DNA from: Limivivens faecihominis
GTDB lineage: Bacteria > Bacillota > Clostridia > Lachnospirales > Lachnospiraceae
Direction of reading: 5' to 3'
DNA length: 36,050 bases
Assembly: GCF_020686945.1 (NCBI RefSeq)
Contig: NZ_JAJEPR010000035.1
Location: 1-36,050 of the forward strand
Part shown: positions 14,541 through 23,734 of the stretch, in pieces
How positions within the stretch are numbered: position 1 is the stretch's first letter
Layout of the letters: each line of letters starts with the position of its first letter
Program-made: the position numbers and the translations under genes
The notes under the pieces: model-generated
Seen by the model: only the letters and a program-made list of their open reading frames with translations
What the model was told of the DNA's origin: nothing
Databases searched by the model: none

Positions 14541-16877
14541 ATGGGATACACATTTCCGAAAGAGCTTAAGATTGTGACGGAACAAGGAGAAAGCGCCCGT
14601 TTTGCTGCAGATTTTCTGAAGGATGAGATCTTTTTCAGAAGCGGTGCGGTCATTCCTGTGGAAAATGCGGCACAGGCAGACCGGGAAGCAGAGGCTGGAG
14701 AAGGTGAGATCCTTCTTCAGACAGACAGTGAACTGGAAGAAGAAACTTTCACACTGACACGGAAGGGTGATGGAATCAAGATCCAGGCAGTGGATAAAAG
14801 AGGTTTCCTGTACGGAGTATCCTGGGTTCTCCGGAAAATGTACCTGAAAGACAGAAAAACAGGTTTTTCAGAGGAGCTGACAGATATTAAGATCCGGCCG
14901 TCCTACCGGATGCGTGGACATCAGCTGGGGTATCGGGATAAACAGAATACCTGTCCTGCCTGGACAGAAATCGAATACGAGCGTTATATCCGGGATCTTC
15001 TGATCTTTGGCTCCAACTCGATCGAACTTCTGCCGCCCCGGACGGATGACAATCTTTTTTCCGGTCATTTTAAAAGAGATCCGTTTGAACTGATGATCGA
15101 GCTTTCCGGAATCATTCATTCCTACGGGATGGATGTGCATGTCTGGTATCCGTATCTCAGCCTTTCCGTCGAAGGGGATACCTTCAAAAAAGAGATGGCC
15201 GAGAGGGAAAAAATCTTCAAAGCGGTTCCGTATATTGACGGTCTTCTGATCCCTGCAGGAGATCCTGGAGATCTGCCACCGAAGGAAATGTTTCAGGCGG
15301 CAAAGGCAACCGCAGATGTTCTCCACCGCTACCATCCGAATGCAAAAGTCTGGCTGGCTCCGCAGGCCTTTTCTCCGGAAGAACACTGGTATGAGGATTT
15401 TTATGAAGAGGTCTCCAAAGAACCGGACTGGCTCTATGGTGTCTGCTTTGCTCCTTGGGAAAAGGATCCGATCCAGGATATGTACGCCCAGCTTCCCGAA
15501 CGCTACCAGAAAACGATCCGGAACTATCCAGATATCACCCACAACGTTAGCAGCCAGTTTGAGGTGCCGGGCTGGGATGAGGCTTTCGCTTATACGTTAG
15601 GAAGAGAGTCCTACAACGCCCGCCCCTGCGCGTTCCGTCAGATCCACGATTACCATAAGGGTTATGTGATGGGCTCCATCACCTATTCCGAGGGAATCCA
15701 CGACGATGTGAACAAGATGGTCTGGGGAAATCTTGATTACCGGGAGGAGGCTCCGGTGGAGGAAGCCGTTCGCGATTACGTCCGTTTCTTCATCGATCCG
15801 GATCTCACCGATGAGCTCAGCGGCCTGATCTTCAAGCTGGAAGAGAGCTGGACCGGCAGAATTCTGGAAAACGCCAACATTGATGCTCTCTATGAGAAAA
15901 TGATGAGCATTGACAAGAGAGTTTCCAGAGAGACCGGGAAAAATTTCCGCTATCAGATGCTCCTTCTACGGATCCTCGGTGATTACCAGACGAAACTCCG
16001 CTATGCCCATGACCAGCAGCTGGAGAAGGAAGCCTATGAGGCACTTCAAGCAAAAGAGCCTGTGGATGAGCGGATCGAAAAGGCATTGAACACGTTGAGG
16101 AAAACCTGGCTGGAGCCGGTGGGCGTGAAGGAGCGTTTCCAGATGCAGCGCCTGGCAGACGAGCTCTACCGGAGCTGCAAAATCCAGCTCACCACTACCC
16201 GCCACAAAGGCCAGTATCTGGACCGGGGAGCCTGGCTGGATACGTTAAACATGGCGCTCAATGATTTCCAGTATCTTCATCAGATGCTGAACCGGGCAAA
16301 GGCACTTACTACGGAAGAGGAGAAAGCCCAGGCAGTGGAAGAGGTTGTAAACCGCTGCAACCCGGGAGAGGGCGGACAGTATTTCCGGATGGGAAGCTTC
16401 GAGGGCTTCTCTCATGTGAAACCGACACTGACTTTTGCGGAGGATCCCTGCTTCGTCAGAAGTCCGCTGATGGCCCATAGCACCTACCTCATCATGAAAA
16501 CTTACCAGTCCATCGGCTGGTACGATGAGGTTCCATTCCCCTTAGCCTGGACCCACGGAGCCAGAAGCCTCTATGGAACGCCGCTGGTGGCAGAATTTGA
16601 CGGCCTGGATCCGGAGGCAGACTATGAGCTTTCGGTTACTTATCAGAACATGCTGCTTTTTGACGACCATTTCAATCTGAAGTTATGGGCCGGCGGGGAG
16701 CTGATCCATACGGAACTGGAGCGGAAATATAAGAACGGCGCTGATCCCGACCCGACCTACACCTGGGCGCTGCCGAAGTCTTCTTACCAGGATGGAAAAC
16801 TCAAGCTTACCTGGCAGACCTATCAGCCGGAAGGCGGCTGCACCATATCCGAGATCTGGATCCGAAAGAAAAACTGA
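14541..16877 (+). CDS. Large glycoside hydrolase-like protein (GH20b/GH67-type N-terminus)
   Basis: The 778-residue protein has no signal peptide. Residues 1-110 look like the zincin-like GH20b/alpha-glucuronidase N-terminal domain (RFAADFLKDEIF, KAVDKRGFLYG-type end). A TIM-barrel-like region follows from about 118 (RPSYRMRGHQLGYRDK, DLLIFGSNSIELLPPR, MDVHVWYPYLSL). A helical part lies at about 420-590, and a beta-sandwich end at about 680-778. I cannot assign a CAZy family or a catalytic pair. It ends the IclR-linked operon, so it probably acts in the cytoplasm on the imported oligosaccharide. A uronic-acid or amino-sugar linkage is a guess from the fold. Confidence 0.65.
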   Translation: MGYTFPKELKIVTEQGESARFAADFLKDEIFFRSGAVIPVENAAQADREAEAGEGEILLQTDSELEEETFTLTRKGDGIKIQAVDKRGFLYGVSWVLRKMYLKDRKTGFSEELTDIKIRPSYRMRGHQLGYRDKQNTCPAWTEIEYERYIRDLLIFGSNSIELLPPRTDDNLFSGHFKRDPFELMIELSGIIHSYGMDVHVWYPYLSLSVEGDTFKKEMAEREKIFKAVPYIDGLLIPAGDPGDLPPKEMFQAAKATADVLHRYHPNAKVWLAPQAFSPEEHWYEDFYEEVSKEPDWLYGVCFAPWEKDPIQDMYAQLPERYQKTIRNYPDITHNVSSQFEVPGWDEAFAYTLGRESYNARPCAFRQIHDYHKGYVMGSITYSEGIHDDVNKMVWGNLDYREEAPVEEAVRDYVRFFIDPDLTDELSGLIFKLEESWTGRILENANIDALYEKMMSIDKRVSRETGKNFRYQMLLLRILGDYQTKLRYAHDQQLEKEAYEALQAKEPVDERIEKALNTLRKTWLEPVGVKERFQMQRLADELYRSCKIQLTTTRHKGQYLDRGAWLDTLNMALNDFQYLHQMLNRAKALTTEEEKAQAVEEVVNRCNPGEGGQYFRMGSFEGFSHVKPTLTFAEDPCFVRSPLMAHSTYLIMKTYQSIGWYDEVPFPLAWTHGARSLYGTPLVAEFDGLDPEADYELSVTYQNMLLFDDHFNLKLWAGGELIHTELERKYKNGADPDPTYTWALPKSSYQDGKLKLTWQTYQPEGGCTISEIWIRKKN

Positions 16878-16890
16878 CGACCTGTGACGA

Positions 16891-16938
16891 AGTCCTGTTT
16901 CTTCCATTATGTATAAGGAAGAAACAGGGCTTTTTTTC
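16891..16938 (+). terminator. Terminator of the lyase-transporter-glycosidase operon
   Basis: AGTCCTGTTTCTTCC (16891-16905) pairs with GGAAGAAACAGGGCT (16917-16931), followed by a run of seven T. Confidence 0.88.
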
Positions 16939-17006
16939 TTTGTCAGGGTAAAGTATTACAAAGCAATCGTAAATAACACCTTAAATCAGGCAAAATAGTA
17001 AAGAAC

Positions 17007-17035
17007 TTGACACCAAACTGAATCAATGTTATGGT
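17007..17035 (+). promoter_or_regulatory. Promoter of the cutC operon
   Basis: TTGACA (17007-17012), a 17-nt spacer and TATGGT (17030-17035), with a TG just before the -10 box. A TATAAT at 17045-17050 is an alternative -10 but has no good -35. Confidence 0.6.
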
Positions 17036-17070
17036 AAATTCACCTATAATAAGAAAGACAGGACAAAAAA

Positions 17071-17817
17071 ATGAAAGATTTTGTATTGGAAGCCTGTGTG
17101 GATTCAGTGGAATCTGCCCTGGCAGCAGTGAAGGGAGGAGCCAACCGGCTGGAGCTCTGCAGCAACCTGGTTATTGGGGGAACGACGCCCAGTCAGTGGC
17201 TCTATGAGGAGATCCGGAAGGAGTCTGATATCCGGATCCATGCGCTGATCCGGCCGCGTTTTGGCGATTTCTGCTACACGGATCATGAATTTGAGATCAT
17301 CCGCAATGAGGTACGGATGTTCCGGAAACTGGGAGCCGAGGGCATTGTCATTGGCATTCTCCGCCCGGACGGCACTTTAAATATGGAAGAGATGGAGAAA
17401 CTGATGGAGGACGCAGGGGATATGTCTGTGACCCTGCACCGGGCCTTCGACGTCTGCCGGAACCCTTACGAGACCTTCGAGCAGGCGAAGCGCCTGGGGA
17501 TTTCCACAATCCTGACCTCCGGCCAGAAGAACAGCTGTGTGGCAGGAAAAGAGCTGCTCCGCGAGCTGGTAAGCATGGAAAAAGGCGAGATCACGGTCCA
17601 GATCGGAAGCGGTGTGGATGCTGCCGCCATCCGGGAACTGCAGCCCTATACGGGAGCCCATGCCTTCCATATGACCGGAAAAGTCGTGCTGGAGAGCAGC
17701 ATGCAGTACCGCAAGGAAGGCGTCAATATGGGACTGCCGTCCTTAAGCGAGTTTGAGATCTTCCGCACTGATGCGGAGAAGATCCGTGAAGCAAGAAAAG
17801 TACTAGAAGAAGTGTAG
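17071..17817 (+). CDS. cutC: CutC family protein
   Basis: The 248-residue TIM-barrel protein matches CutC length and motifs: LEACVDSVESALAAVKGGAN near the start, RLELCSNLVIGGTTPS, HALIRPRFGDFCY, VTLHRAFDV and ILTSGQ. CutC was named for copper homeostasis, but the role is disputed and its active-site-like residues suggest an enzyme. Here it leads an operon with a transglutaminase-like protein and a fucosidase, a context that fits glycan catabolism better than copper. The ribosome site (AGGAC) is weak. The next gene starts 11 nt after its stop. Confidence 0.88.
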   Translation: MKDFVLEACVDSVESALAAVKGGANRLELCSNLVIGGTTPSQWLYEEIRKESDIRIHALIRPRFGDFCYTDHEFEIIRNEVRMFRKLGAEGIVIGILRPDGTLNMEEMEKLMEDAGDMSVTLHRAFDVCRNPYETFEQAKRLGISTILTSGQKNSCVAGKELLRELVSMEKGEITVQIGSGVDAAAIRELQPYTGAHAFHMTGKVVLESSMQYRKEGVNMGLPSLSEFEIFRTDAEKIREARKVLEEV

Positions 17818-17828
17818 GAGAAGAGAAC

Positions 17829-20309
17829 ATGTTTTTAGAGAAAAGTAAAAGCCGTATTGAGGCTGAGTTTGCAAAAAGAGCAGCGGAAGTTCCTGCTGTA
17901 AAAGAAGCGGAAAAAGAGATCGAAACTTACCGCCCGGAGGTGGCTCTGGCATTGAAATTCCTTTACACCACCATGCCGTTGAGTGATGTGGGAAACTATG
18001 GCGTTTCTTCTTTCCTGGATTATGCCGAGCACGGCGTTTTCCTCTGGGAGAACAGCCCCTATGTGAAAAAAATGCCCGAGGAGATTTTCCTCAACTATAT
18101 CCTTTATCACCGGATCAACACCGAGGAGATCCTGGACTGCCGGAGCATTTTCTATGAAGATCTGAAAGACAGAATCCAGGGAAAATCCATGGCAGAGGCA
18201 GCGATAGAAATCAACTACTGGTGCGCGGAGAAGGCCACCTATCACACGACCGATAACCGTACCATCGCGCCCATCAACGTTTACCGCTGTGGAAACGGCC
18301 GCTGCGGAGAGGAATCCACTTTCACCATCAGCGCTCTGAGAAGCGCCGGCATCCCGGCCCGTCAGGTTTACGCGCCCTTCTGGTCCCACTGTGATGACAA
18401 CCACGCCTGGGTAGAACTCTGGTGCGACGGAAAATGGTACTTCACCGGAGCCTGCGAACCGGAACCGATCCTGAACAAGGGCTGGTTCACGAACGCTTCC
18501 TCCCGTGCCATGATGGTACATTCCCGCTGGTTCGACAAGATCGTTCCGGAAAACGAGGATGTGAACGGAATCGAGGGCAACGCCATGGTGCTGAACCAGC
18601 TTCGCCGCTATGCTGATGTGAAAGAGGTTTCCATCCGGTTGAAAAAGCCCGACGGAACTCCCGCAGCCGGAACCAGACTTTCCCTCGAAGTTTTCAACTA
18701 TTCCCAGTTCCTGCCCATCGCCCATATGGTTACTGACGAGAAGGGCGAGATCCATGTGACCACCGGAAAAGGAAGTCTTCATATCACCGTTATGCAGGAC
18801 GGTCTCTGGGCAGAGGGTGCCATCGATACGAGAAAAGAGGATATTCTGGAGCTGACGCTAAAAGAGTTTGCCATCCCGGAAGGCTGGCAGAATTTTGATT
18901 CCATCGCCCCGATCGACACGCCGGTGAACACCGATCAGCCCACCGAGGAGCAGAAGGAAGAACGTGACCGTCGCCTTGCCGAGGCTCTGAAGATTCGCAC
19001 CGCCAAAGTGGAAGCATTTATCCCCGACTGGAAAGTGGATTTTGTGGATAAAGCAGGCGAAAATAAAGAAGTTTGTGAAAAACTCATGAGTGTTCTCACG
19101 GACAAAGACCGGATCGACGCCAAACCTGCCGTTTTAAAGAGCCATGTGGACGCAGCACTTCATCTGAAGGATGCTTACCCGGAGAACATTTACTATTCCT
19201 ATGTGCTGAATCCGAGAGTCTTCAACGAAGTTATGACCGATTACCGCGGAGCCATTGCGGCCGCTTTCACAGAGGAAGAGAAAGCTGCTTTCCGTGAGGA
19301 TCCGAAGGCAATCTGGAGCTGGATCGAGGAGAATATCAAGGTTTGCCCGGAGGCCGAGCAGGAGAGCGTTTACTTTGTTCCCACAGCTTCCCTGAAAATC
19401 AGAAAATCCAGCGAACTTTCCCGCCATATTCTGTTTGTGGCGATCGCCAGAACCCTCGGCGTTCCCGCAAGACTCAATCCGATGGACGGAGCTATGGAAT
19501 ATCTGATGCCGGATTCCGCAAAACAGGGAGCAGAGGCTTACGAGAACAGCAAATTCCAGGCTGTTATCGCCGGAAAAGCAAAAGAGGCCCGTCTGGTCTT
19601 CACCGACGGCGGTCTGACCTGGACCTATAATCAGAACTGGTCCATCGCCCGCCTTGAGAAGGACGGTTATCTCCCCCTTGAGTTGGAAGACCTTTCCTGG
19701 GAAAATGGAAAGCTTGCCATCGAGGCAGATCCGGGCATTTACCGCATCCTTACCGGAAACCGCCTGCCGAACGGCAACGTCTTCGGCAAGAGCCTAACCT
19801 TCTCCGTGGAAAAAGGAGAGGAGAAGACCGTGGAACTGAGCTTCCGGGAAGCAAAACTGAACGATATGCTGGAAGATATCGCCATCCTGCCCTTCAACCT
19901 GCTGGAAAAAGACGGAACCAAAGTTCCTGCAGCCGATGTGACCAGAGGCGGCCGGAAGATCCTCTTCTGGCTGGAAGTCAGCAAAGAGCCCACCGAGCAC
20001 ATCCTCAATGAGCTCATGGAGAAAAAAGAAGCTTTTGAAAAATACAAAGAGAATCTGCTCTTTATTATAAAGAAGGAAGAGGACCTGAACGACCCGACCT
20101 TAAGCCGCTGCCGTGCTGCTCTGCCGGGCATCCCCGTGCTTTACGATACCTTCACCGAGAACGTAAACACCCTGGGACGCCGGATGTATGTGGATCCGGA
20201 GAAACTGCCGCTGATCCTTGTCACCAGCGGAGAGCTCAACGGCATCTATGCGACCAGCGGATACAATGTAGGAACCGCCGATATGCTTCTTCGTATTTTG
20301 GAGATGTAA
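17829..20309 (+). CDS. Transglutaminase-like protein with C-terminal thioredoxin-like region
   Basis: The 826-residue protein has no signal peptide. A transglutaminase core at about 100-250 has C159 (NGRCGEES) and H192 (DDNHAWVEL). Where the third residue is expected it reads FTGACEPEP rather than Asp-Pro, a variant I associate with gut-bacterial homologues. A beta-sandwich segment (about 265-350) follows. A second stretch resembles a transglutaminase fold (SRHILFVAIARTLGVPARLN, about 530-560) without an evident Cys. The end (about 680-826) has a thioredoxin-like pattern (RKILFWLEVS, LPLILVTSG) lacking CxxC. The substrate is unknown; an amidase or peptidase on glycopeptides is possible. It is cotranscribed with cutC. 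Confidence 0.75.
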   Translation: MFLEKSKSRIEAEFAKRAAEVPAVKEAEKEIETYRPEVALALKFLYTTMPLSDVGNYGVSSFLDYAEHGVFLWENSPYVKKMPEEIFLNYILYHRINTEEILDCRSIFYEDLKDRIQGKSMAEAAIEINYWCAEKATYHTTDNRTIAPINVYRCGNGRCGEESTFTISALRSAGIPARQVYAPFWSHCDDNHAWVELWCDGKWYFTGACEPEPILNKGWFTNASSRAMMVHSRWFDKIVPENEDVNGIEGNAMVLNQLRRYADVKEVSIRLKKPDGTPAAGTRLSLEVFNYSQFLPIAHMVTDEKGEIHVTTGKGSLHITVMQDGLWAEGAIDTRKEDILELTLKEFAIPEGWQNFDSIAPIDTPVNTDQPTEEQKEERDRRLAEALKIRTAKVEAFIPDWKVDFVDKAGENKEVCEKLMSVLTDKDRIDAKPAVLKSHVDAALHLKDAYPENIYYSYVLNPRVFNEVMTDYRGAIAAAFTEEEKAAFREDPKAIWSWIEENIKVCPEAEQESVYFVPTASLKIRKSSELSRHILFVAIARTLGVPARLNPMDGAMEYLMPDSAKQGAEAYENSKFQAVIAGKAKEARLVFTDGGLTWTYNQNWSIARLEKDGYLPLELEDLSWENGKLAIEADPGIYRILTGNRLPNGNVFGKSLTFSVEKGEEKTVELSFREAKLNDMLEDIAILPFNLLEKDGTKVPAADVTRGGRKILFWLEVSKEPTEHILNELMEKKEAFEKYKENLLFIIKKEEDLNDPTLSRCRAALPGIPVLYDTFTENVNTLGRRMYVDPEKLPLILVTSGELNGIYATSGYNVGTADMLLRILEM

Positions 20310-20321
20310 ACACGATAATGT

Positions 20322-20351
20322 TTCAGAATACCTGTAAAAAGGTATTCTGAA
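20322..20351. repeat. Perfect 11-bp inverted repeat before the fucosidase gene
   Basis: TTCAGAATACC (20322-20332) pairs with GGTATTCTGAA (20341-20351) over an 8-nt loop. No T-run follows, so it is more likely an operator or mRNA-processing hairpin than a terminator. Confidence 0.5.
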
Positions 20352-20391
20352 CTGTTATAGAGAAAATTCTTGCGAAAGAGAGGACAGAAAA

Positions 20392-21699
20392 ATGTATCAG
20401 TTCAACCGCGAAGAGTATGAAAAAAGAATGCAGTGGTTTGTGAACGCTCGTTTCGGTATGTTCATCCATTGGGGACTCTATGCCATCCCCGCCAGAGGCG
20501 AATGGGTGAGAAGCTTTGAGGAGATCCCGAAAGAAGACTACATGAAGTATTTCGATGAGTTCGATCCCGTGGATTACGACCCGAAGAAATGGGCGAAAGC
20601 CGCAAAAGAGGCCGGTATGCAGTATGTGGTTCTGACTGCAAAACACCACGACGGTTTCTGCCTGTTTGACAGCAAATATACCGATTTCAAATCCACCAAC
20701 ACCAAATGCGGCCGTGACCTGGTGGCAGAGTTTGTGGAGGCAGTGAGAGGCGAGGGCCTGAAGGTTGGTCTTTACTTTACCCTGCTTGACTGGTATCATG
20801 ATGATTATCCCCATTATGGCGACCGCAACCATCCGATGAGAAATAATCCGGCTTACAAGAATGATAACCGTGATTTCAGCCGCTATGTGGATTACATGCA
20901 CAATCAGATCCGTGAGATATGCACCAACTACGGCAAACTGGATCTTCTGTGGTTTGACTTCTCCTACGACGATCTGAATGGAGAGGCCTGGAGAGCTACC
21001 GATCTGGTCAATATGGTGAGAGAGCTGCAGCCGGGCGTCATCATCGACAACCGTCTGGAGGCCAGCGGCGTGGGCTACGGTTCCATGGCTACGGGCAATC
21101 CGAAACCCTACCACGGCGATTTCGTAACTCCGGAGCAGATCATCCCGCCCGAAGGCATCAAGGATGTGAACGGAAACGACCTTTACTGGGAGTCCTGCGT
21201 GACCATGAATGGAAACTGGGGTTATCACGCAACCGATAACTTCTGGAAACCCTCACAGATGCTGATCAAAAAGCTGGTAGAGTGCGTATCCAAGGGCGGA
21301 AACCTGATTCTGAACGTGGGACCAGACGCCAAAGGAAACATTCCCGACGCTTCCCAGAAGATCTTGAGCGAGATCGGCACCTGGATGAAGAAAAACAAAA
21401 ACAGCATTTACGGCTGCGGCAAGGCAGGTATTCCAAAACCGGACAACGGCCGTCTGACCCGCAACGGCAACAAGCTGTACTATCATCTCTACGAGAACAC
21501 GATTGGACCGATGCCACTTATAGGTATCAAGAAAGATCAGGTGAAATCCATCCGCTATCTGGCAACAGGAGCAGAGGTGCCCATCTCCACCAGCTGGGTA
21601 CATACGGACTATCCGGACATCGTTTTTGCTGATCTGGGCCCGAACCCGATCCTGCCGGACGGCGTGGATACCGTTCTTGAAGTAACCTTAAAAGACTGA
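20392..21699 (+). CDS. Alpha-L-fucosidase, GH29
   Basis: The 435-residue retaining glycosidase removes alpha-L-fucose from glycan ends. Signatures are WFVNARFGMFIHWGLYAIP near the N-terminus, YVVLTAKHHDGFCLF and KLDLLWFDFSYDD, with D189 the expected nucleophile. The acid/base residue is poorly conserved in GH29; E264 (YWESCVTMNGNWGY) lies in a conserved segment. There is no signal peptide, so it acts on imported fuco-oligosaccharides. A C-terminal beta-domain covers about 340-435. It is the third gene after cutC. No fucose isomerase or kinase is nearby. Confidence 0.9.
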   Translation: MYQFNREEYEKRMQWFVNARFGMFIHWGLYAIPARGEWVRSFEEIPKEDYMKYFDEFDPVDYDPKKWAKAAKEAGMQYVVLTAKHHDGFCLFDSKYTDFKSTNTKCGRDLVAEFVEAVRGEGLKVGLYFTLLDWYHDDYPHYGDRNHPMRNNPAYKNDNRDFSRYVDYMHNQIREICTNYGKLDLLWFDFSYDDLNGEAWRATDLVNMVRELQPGVIIDNRLEASGVGYGSMATGNPKPYHGDFVTPEQIIPPEGIKDVNGNDLYWESCVTMNGNWGYHATDNFWKPSQMLIKKLVECVSKGGNLILNVGPDAKGNIPDASQKILSEIGTWMKKNKNSIYGCGKAGIPKPDNGRLTRNGNKLYYHLYENTIGPMPLIGIKKDQVKSIRYLATGAEVPISTSWVHTDYPDIVFADLGPNPILPDGVDTVLEVTLKD

Positions 21700-21731
21700 C
21701 TCTGAAAAGAGAGATACATGGAAAAGTAAAA

Positions 21732-21775
21732 ATCCGTGACCTGAGCGAGAAGGTTCAGGTCACGGATGATTGTAT
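21732..21775 (+). terminator. Hairpin after the fucosidase gene
   Basis: ATCCGTGACCTGA (21732-21744) pairs perfectly with TCAGGTCACGGAT (21755-21767). The following GATTGTATTT is only partly T-rich, so termination may be incomplete. No promoter is obvious before the next gene. Confidence 0.65.
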
Positions 21776-21797
21776 TTAGAAAAGGAAGAGGCTTCCA

Positions 21798-23345
21798 ATG
21801 GAAAAATATAAGAAAAAGGAGGGGCTTTTCGCACTCCTGCCGGTCATCATTCTGGTTTTGACTGTTTTTTTCGCAGGGAGCCCTGTGAAGGCGGAGGAAA
21901 AAACGCACACGATCTGGTTTTTCTTTGAGAATGTGTGTGCCTCCTGCCATGAAGAGGACGATTTCTATGACCTGTTCAACCGCTGCGTGACAGCAGAGGA
22001 GAAAGCTTCCATTTCCTATGATATCCGTACTTATAATGTATTCAAAAGTGCGGATGAAGCGGTGTTTGAAGAGACTTTAAAGGAAAATGGCAAGGTAAAA
22101 ACGGACGTCACTTTGCCGGTTTTGTATATTGACGGACAGTGGCTGAGCGGTTATGATAAGATAGAGAAGGAACTTCACGGAGTGTTGTTTGAAGAAAAAA
22201 CAGCTTCGGAAAGTTCTGAGAATAATACAGAAAACAGTGAAATCTCCGCGGAGAAAACTTCGGGATGGGCGCTTCCCGAGATCGACGCGGAAGGGGACGA
22301 ACCGGCGGTTCTTCTTTTTACCACCTATTCCTGCAGTGCCTGCGAGGAGATCAAGGAATATTTAAAAGATCTTCTGGAAGAAAAAGACTTTGTCCTGACG
22401 GAGGTCAATGTGGCAGAGGGAGAGAATATCCAGCTTTTCAAAGAGCTTGTCGGAGCTTTTGGCAGGGATGCGGACGATGGAAAAGTGCCGGCCGTCTTTG
22501 CCGGTGAGACCGCTCTTCTCGGAAAAGATGAGATCGAGGAAAAACTTCCGGAGCTTCTGGAAAAAGGCGAAGCGCCTTATGCAAAAATGGAAGAAAAATT
22601 AGAAAATCTGGGCGAAGGCGAGGCTGTTACTGCGGCAAGCCTTGCAACTCTTTTTGGAGCAGGTCTTCTGGCAGGCTTTAATCCCTGTTCGATCTCGATG
22701 CTCCTGATGCTTTTTTCCATTCTGCTCACGACACGGACCTCCGTTCTGAAAAACGGAATCCTCTATCTGGTCGGAAAATATGTGACTTATTTAGGTCTGG
22801 GCCTGGGGATCTGCTTTGCAGCCTCAAAGATCGACCAGAATCTTCTGGGCCGGTTTGGTGCAGTCGTCAATGGAATTCTGATCGTCCTGTTCCTTTTTGT
22901 GGCAGTGATGAATTTCCTGGATTTTCTCAGTGTGAGAAAGTCCGAATATGGCAAGGTGCGGATGCAGCTTCCGAAGAAGCTCCGCCATCTGAACCATCAG
23001 ATGTTAAAAAAAGCCTCTCACATGGAGGGGGCTTTTCTTGGAATTCTGATTCTGGGACTGGGCATTGCCGTCTCTCTGGGTGAATTTTTCTGTACCGGAC
23101 AGATTTACATGGCTTCGATCCTCTATCTTCTCCGGACGGCCAGAGAACAGTGGCTTTCCCTCCTTGGAATCCTGATAGTCTATGTGACGGCCATGAGTAT
23201 TCCGGCGGTCGTGATCCTGGTGGTCATCGCGAAGACGAAGGGAACGGGAAGGGTTTCCGACTTTATGCTGAAACATATGGGAGCCATTAAGCTCTTAAAC
23301 TGCCTGCTCTTTCTTTTCTACGCCGCCTATTTCCTGCTGAGATAA
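21798..23345 (+). CDS. Two thioredoxin-like domains fused to a CcdA/DsbD-type membrane domain
   Basis: The 515-residue protein starts with a signal or anchor helix (about 11-28). A first thioredoxin-like domain has CASC (C47/C50). After an acidic Ser/Asn linker (about 135-155) a second has CSAC (C179/C182). The membrane part (about 275-515) has the two conserved CcdA cysteines, C297 (GFNPCSISM) and C432 (GEFFCTGQIY). This is a complete electron relay: cytoplasmic reductant to the membrane cysteines, then to two extracellular CxxC domains. No cytochrome c genes are nearby, so it probably reduces cell-surface or secreted disulfides. It reverses the DsbD order, with both thioredoxin domains at the N-terminus. 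Confidence 0.8.
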   Translation: MEKYKKKEGLFALLPVIILVLTVFFAGSPVKAEEKTHTIWFFFENVCASCHEEDDFYDLFNRCVTAEEKASISYDIRTYNVFKSADEAVFEETLKENGKVKTDVTLPVLYIDGQWLSGYDKIEKELHGVLFEEKTASESSENNTENSEISAEKTSGWALPEIDAEGDEPAVLLFTTYSCSACEEIKEYLKDLLEEKDFVLTEVNVAEGENIQLFKELVGAFGRDADDGKVPAVFAGETALLGKDEIEEKLPELLEKGEAPYAKMEEKLENLGEGEAVTAASLATLFGAGLLAGFNPCSISMLLMLFSILLTTRTSVLKNGILYLVGKYVTYLGLGLGICFAASKIDQNLLGRFGAVVNGILIVLFLFVAVMNFLDFLSVRKSEYGKVRMQLPKKLRHLNHQMLKKASHMEGAFLGILILGLGIAVSLGEFFCTGQIYMASILYLLRTAREQWLSLLGILIVYVTAMSIPAVVILVVIAKTKGTGRVSDFMLKHMGAIKLLNCLLFLFYAAYFLLR

Positions 23346-23351
23346 GCGCTT

Positions 23352-23651
23352 TCAGAGAAGGACGCAGGAGGTAATATCCGGAAGATTCGCGTAGGTAAGC
23401 AGAAGCCCCCCGGGTTTTCCGGAAGTTTCACCAAGGAGCTCTTGGTGCAGTTCCTCGGTGAGGCGCACGCGGACCGCATCCCGGTGAATAAAACAGGGTT
23501 CCGGGTCGTCAAAAAAGTAGATACTTTTTTCAATCAGCACCTTTTCTTTGATGGGAATATCTTTTAAAAGGCCCTCGTAGATCACTTTTTCTCCCGACCG
23601 GATACGGATGGAGGGGAGAGCGGGGGCAGCAGTTTTTTTCTTAAAGAACAT
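23352..23651 (-). CDS. Small hypothetical protein, 99 aa
   Basis: It begins with a basic MFFKKKTAAPALPSIRIR stretch and has a soluble beta-rich body (SGEKVIYEGLLKDIPIKEK, YFFDDPEPCFIHRDAV). It has no signal peptide or membrane helix, and I do not recognise a family. I chose the ATG at 23651 (minus strand) because AAAGGAG lies 8 nt before it. A GTG at 23660 would overlap that site. The gene is convergent with the thioredoxin/CcdA gene, with 6 nt between stops, and divergent from the AraC-type gene. Confidence 0.65.
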   Translation of the reverse strand: MFFKKKTAAPALPSIRIRSGEKVIYEGLLKDIPIKEKVLIEKSIYFFDDPEPCFIHRDAVRVRLTEELHQELLGETSGKPGGLLLTYANLPDITSCVLL

Positions 23652-23664
23652 GGTCAGCACTCCT

Positions 23665-23694
23665 TTGTGAAAGATAACTTTATGGTACTATAAA
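23665..23694 (+). promoter_or_regulatory. Possible promoter of the AraC-type regulator gene
   Basis: TTGTGA (23665-23670), an 18-nt spacer and TATAAA (23689-23694) in the short divergent gap. It is weakly supported. Confidence 0.4.
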
Positions 23695-23734
23695 ACTGTT
23701 CCTTTCGTCAACCAGCACTTATGAGAAAGACAGG

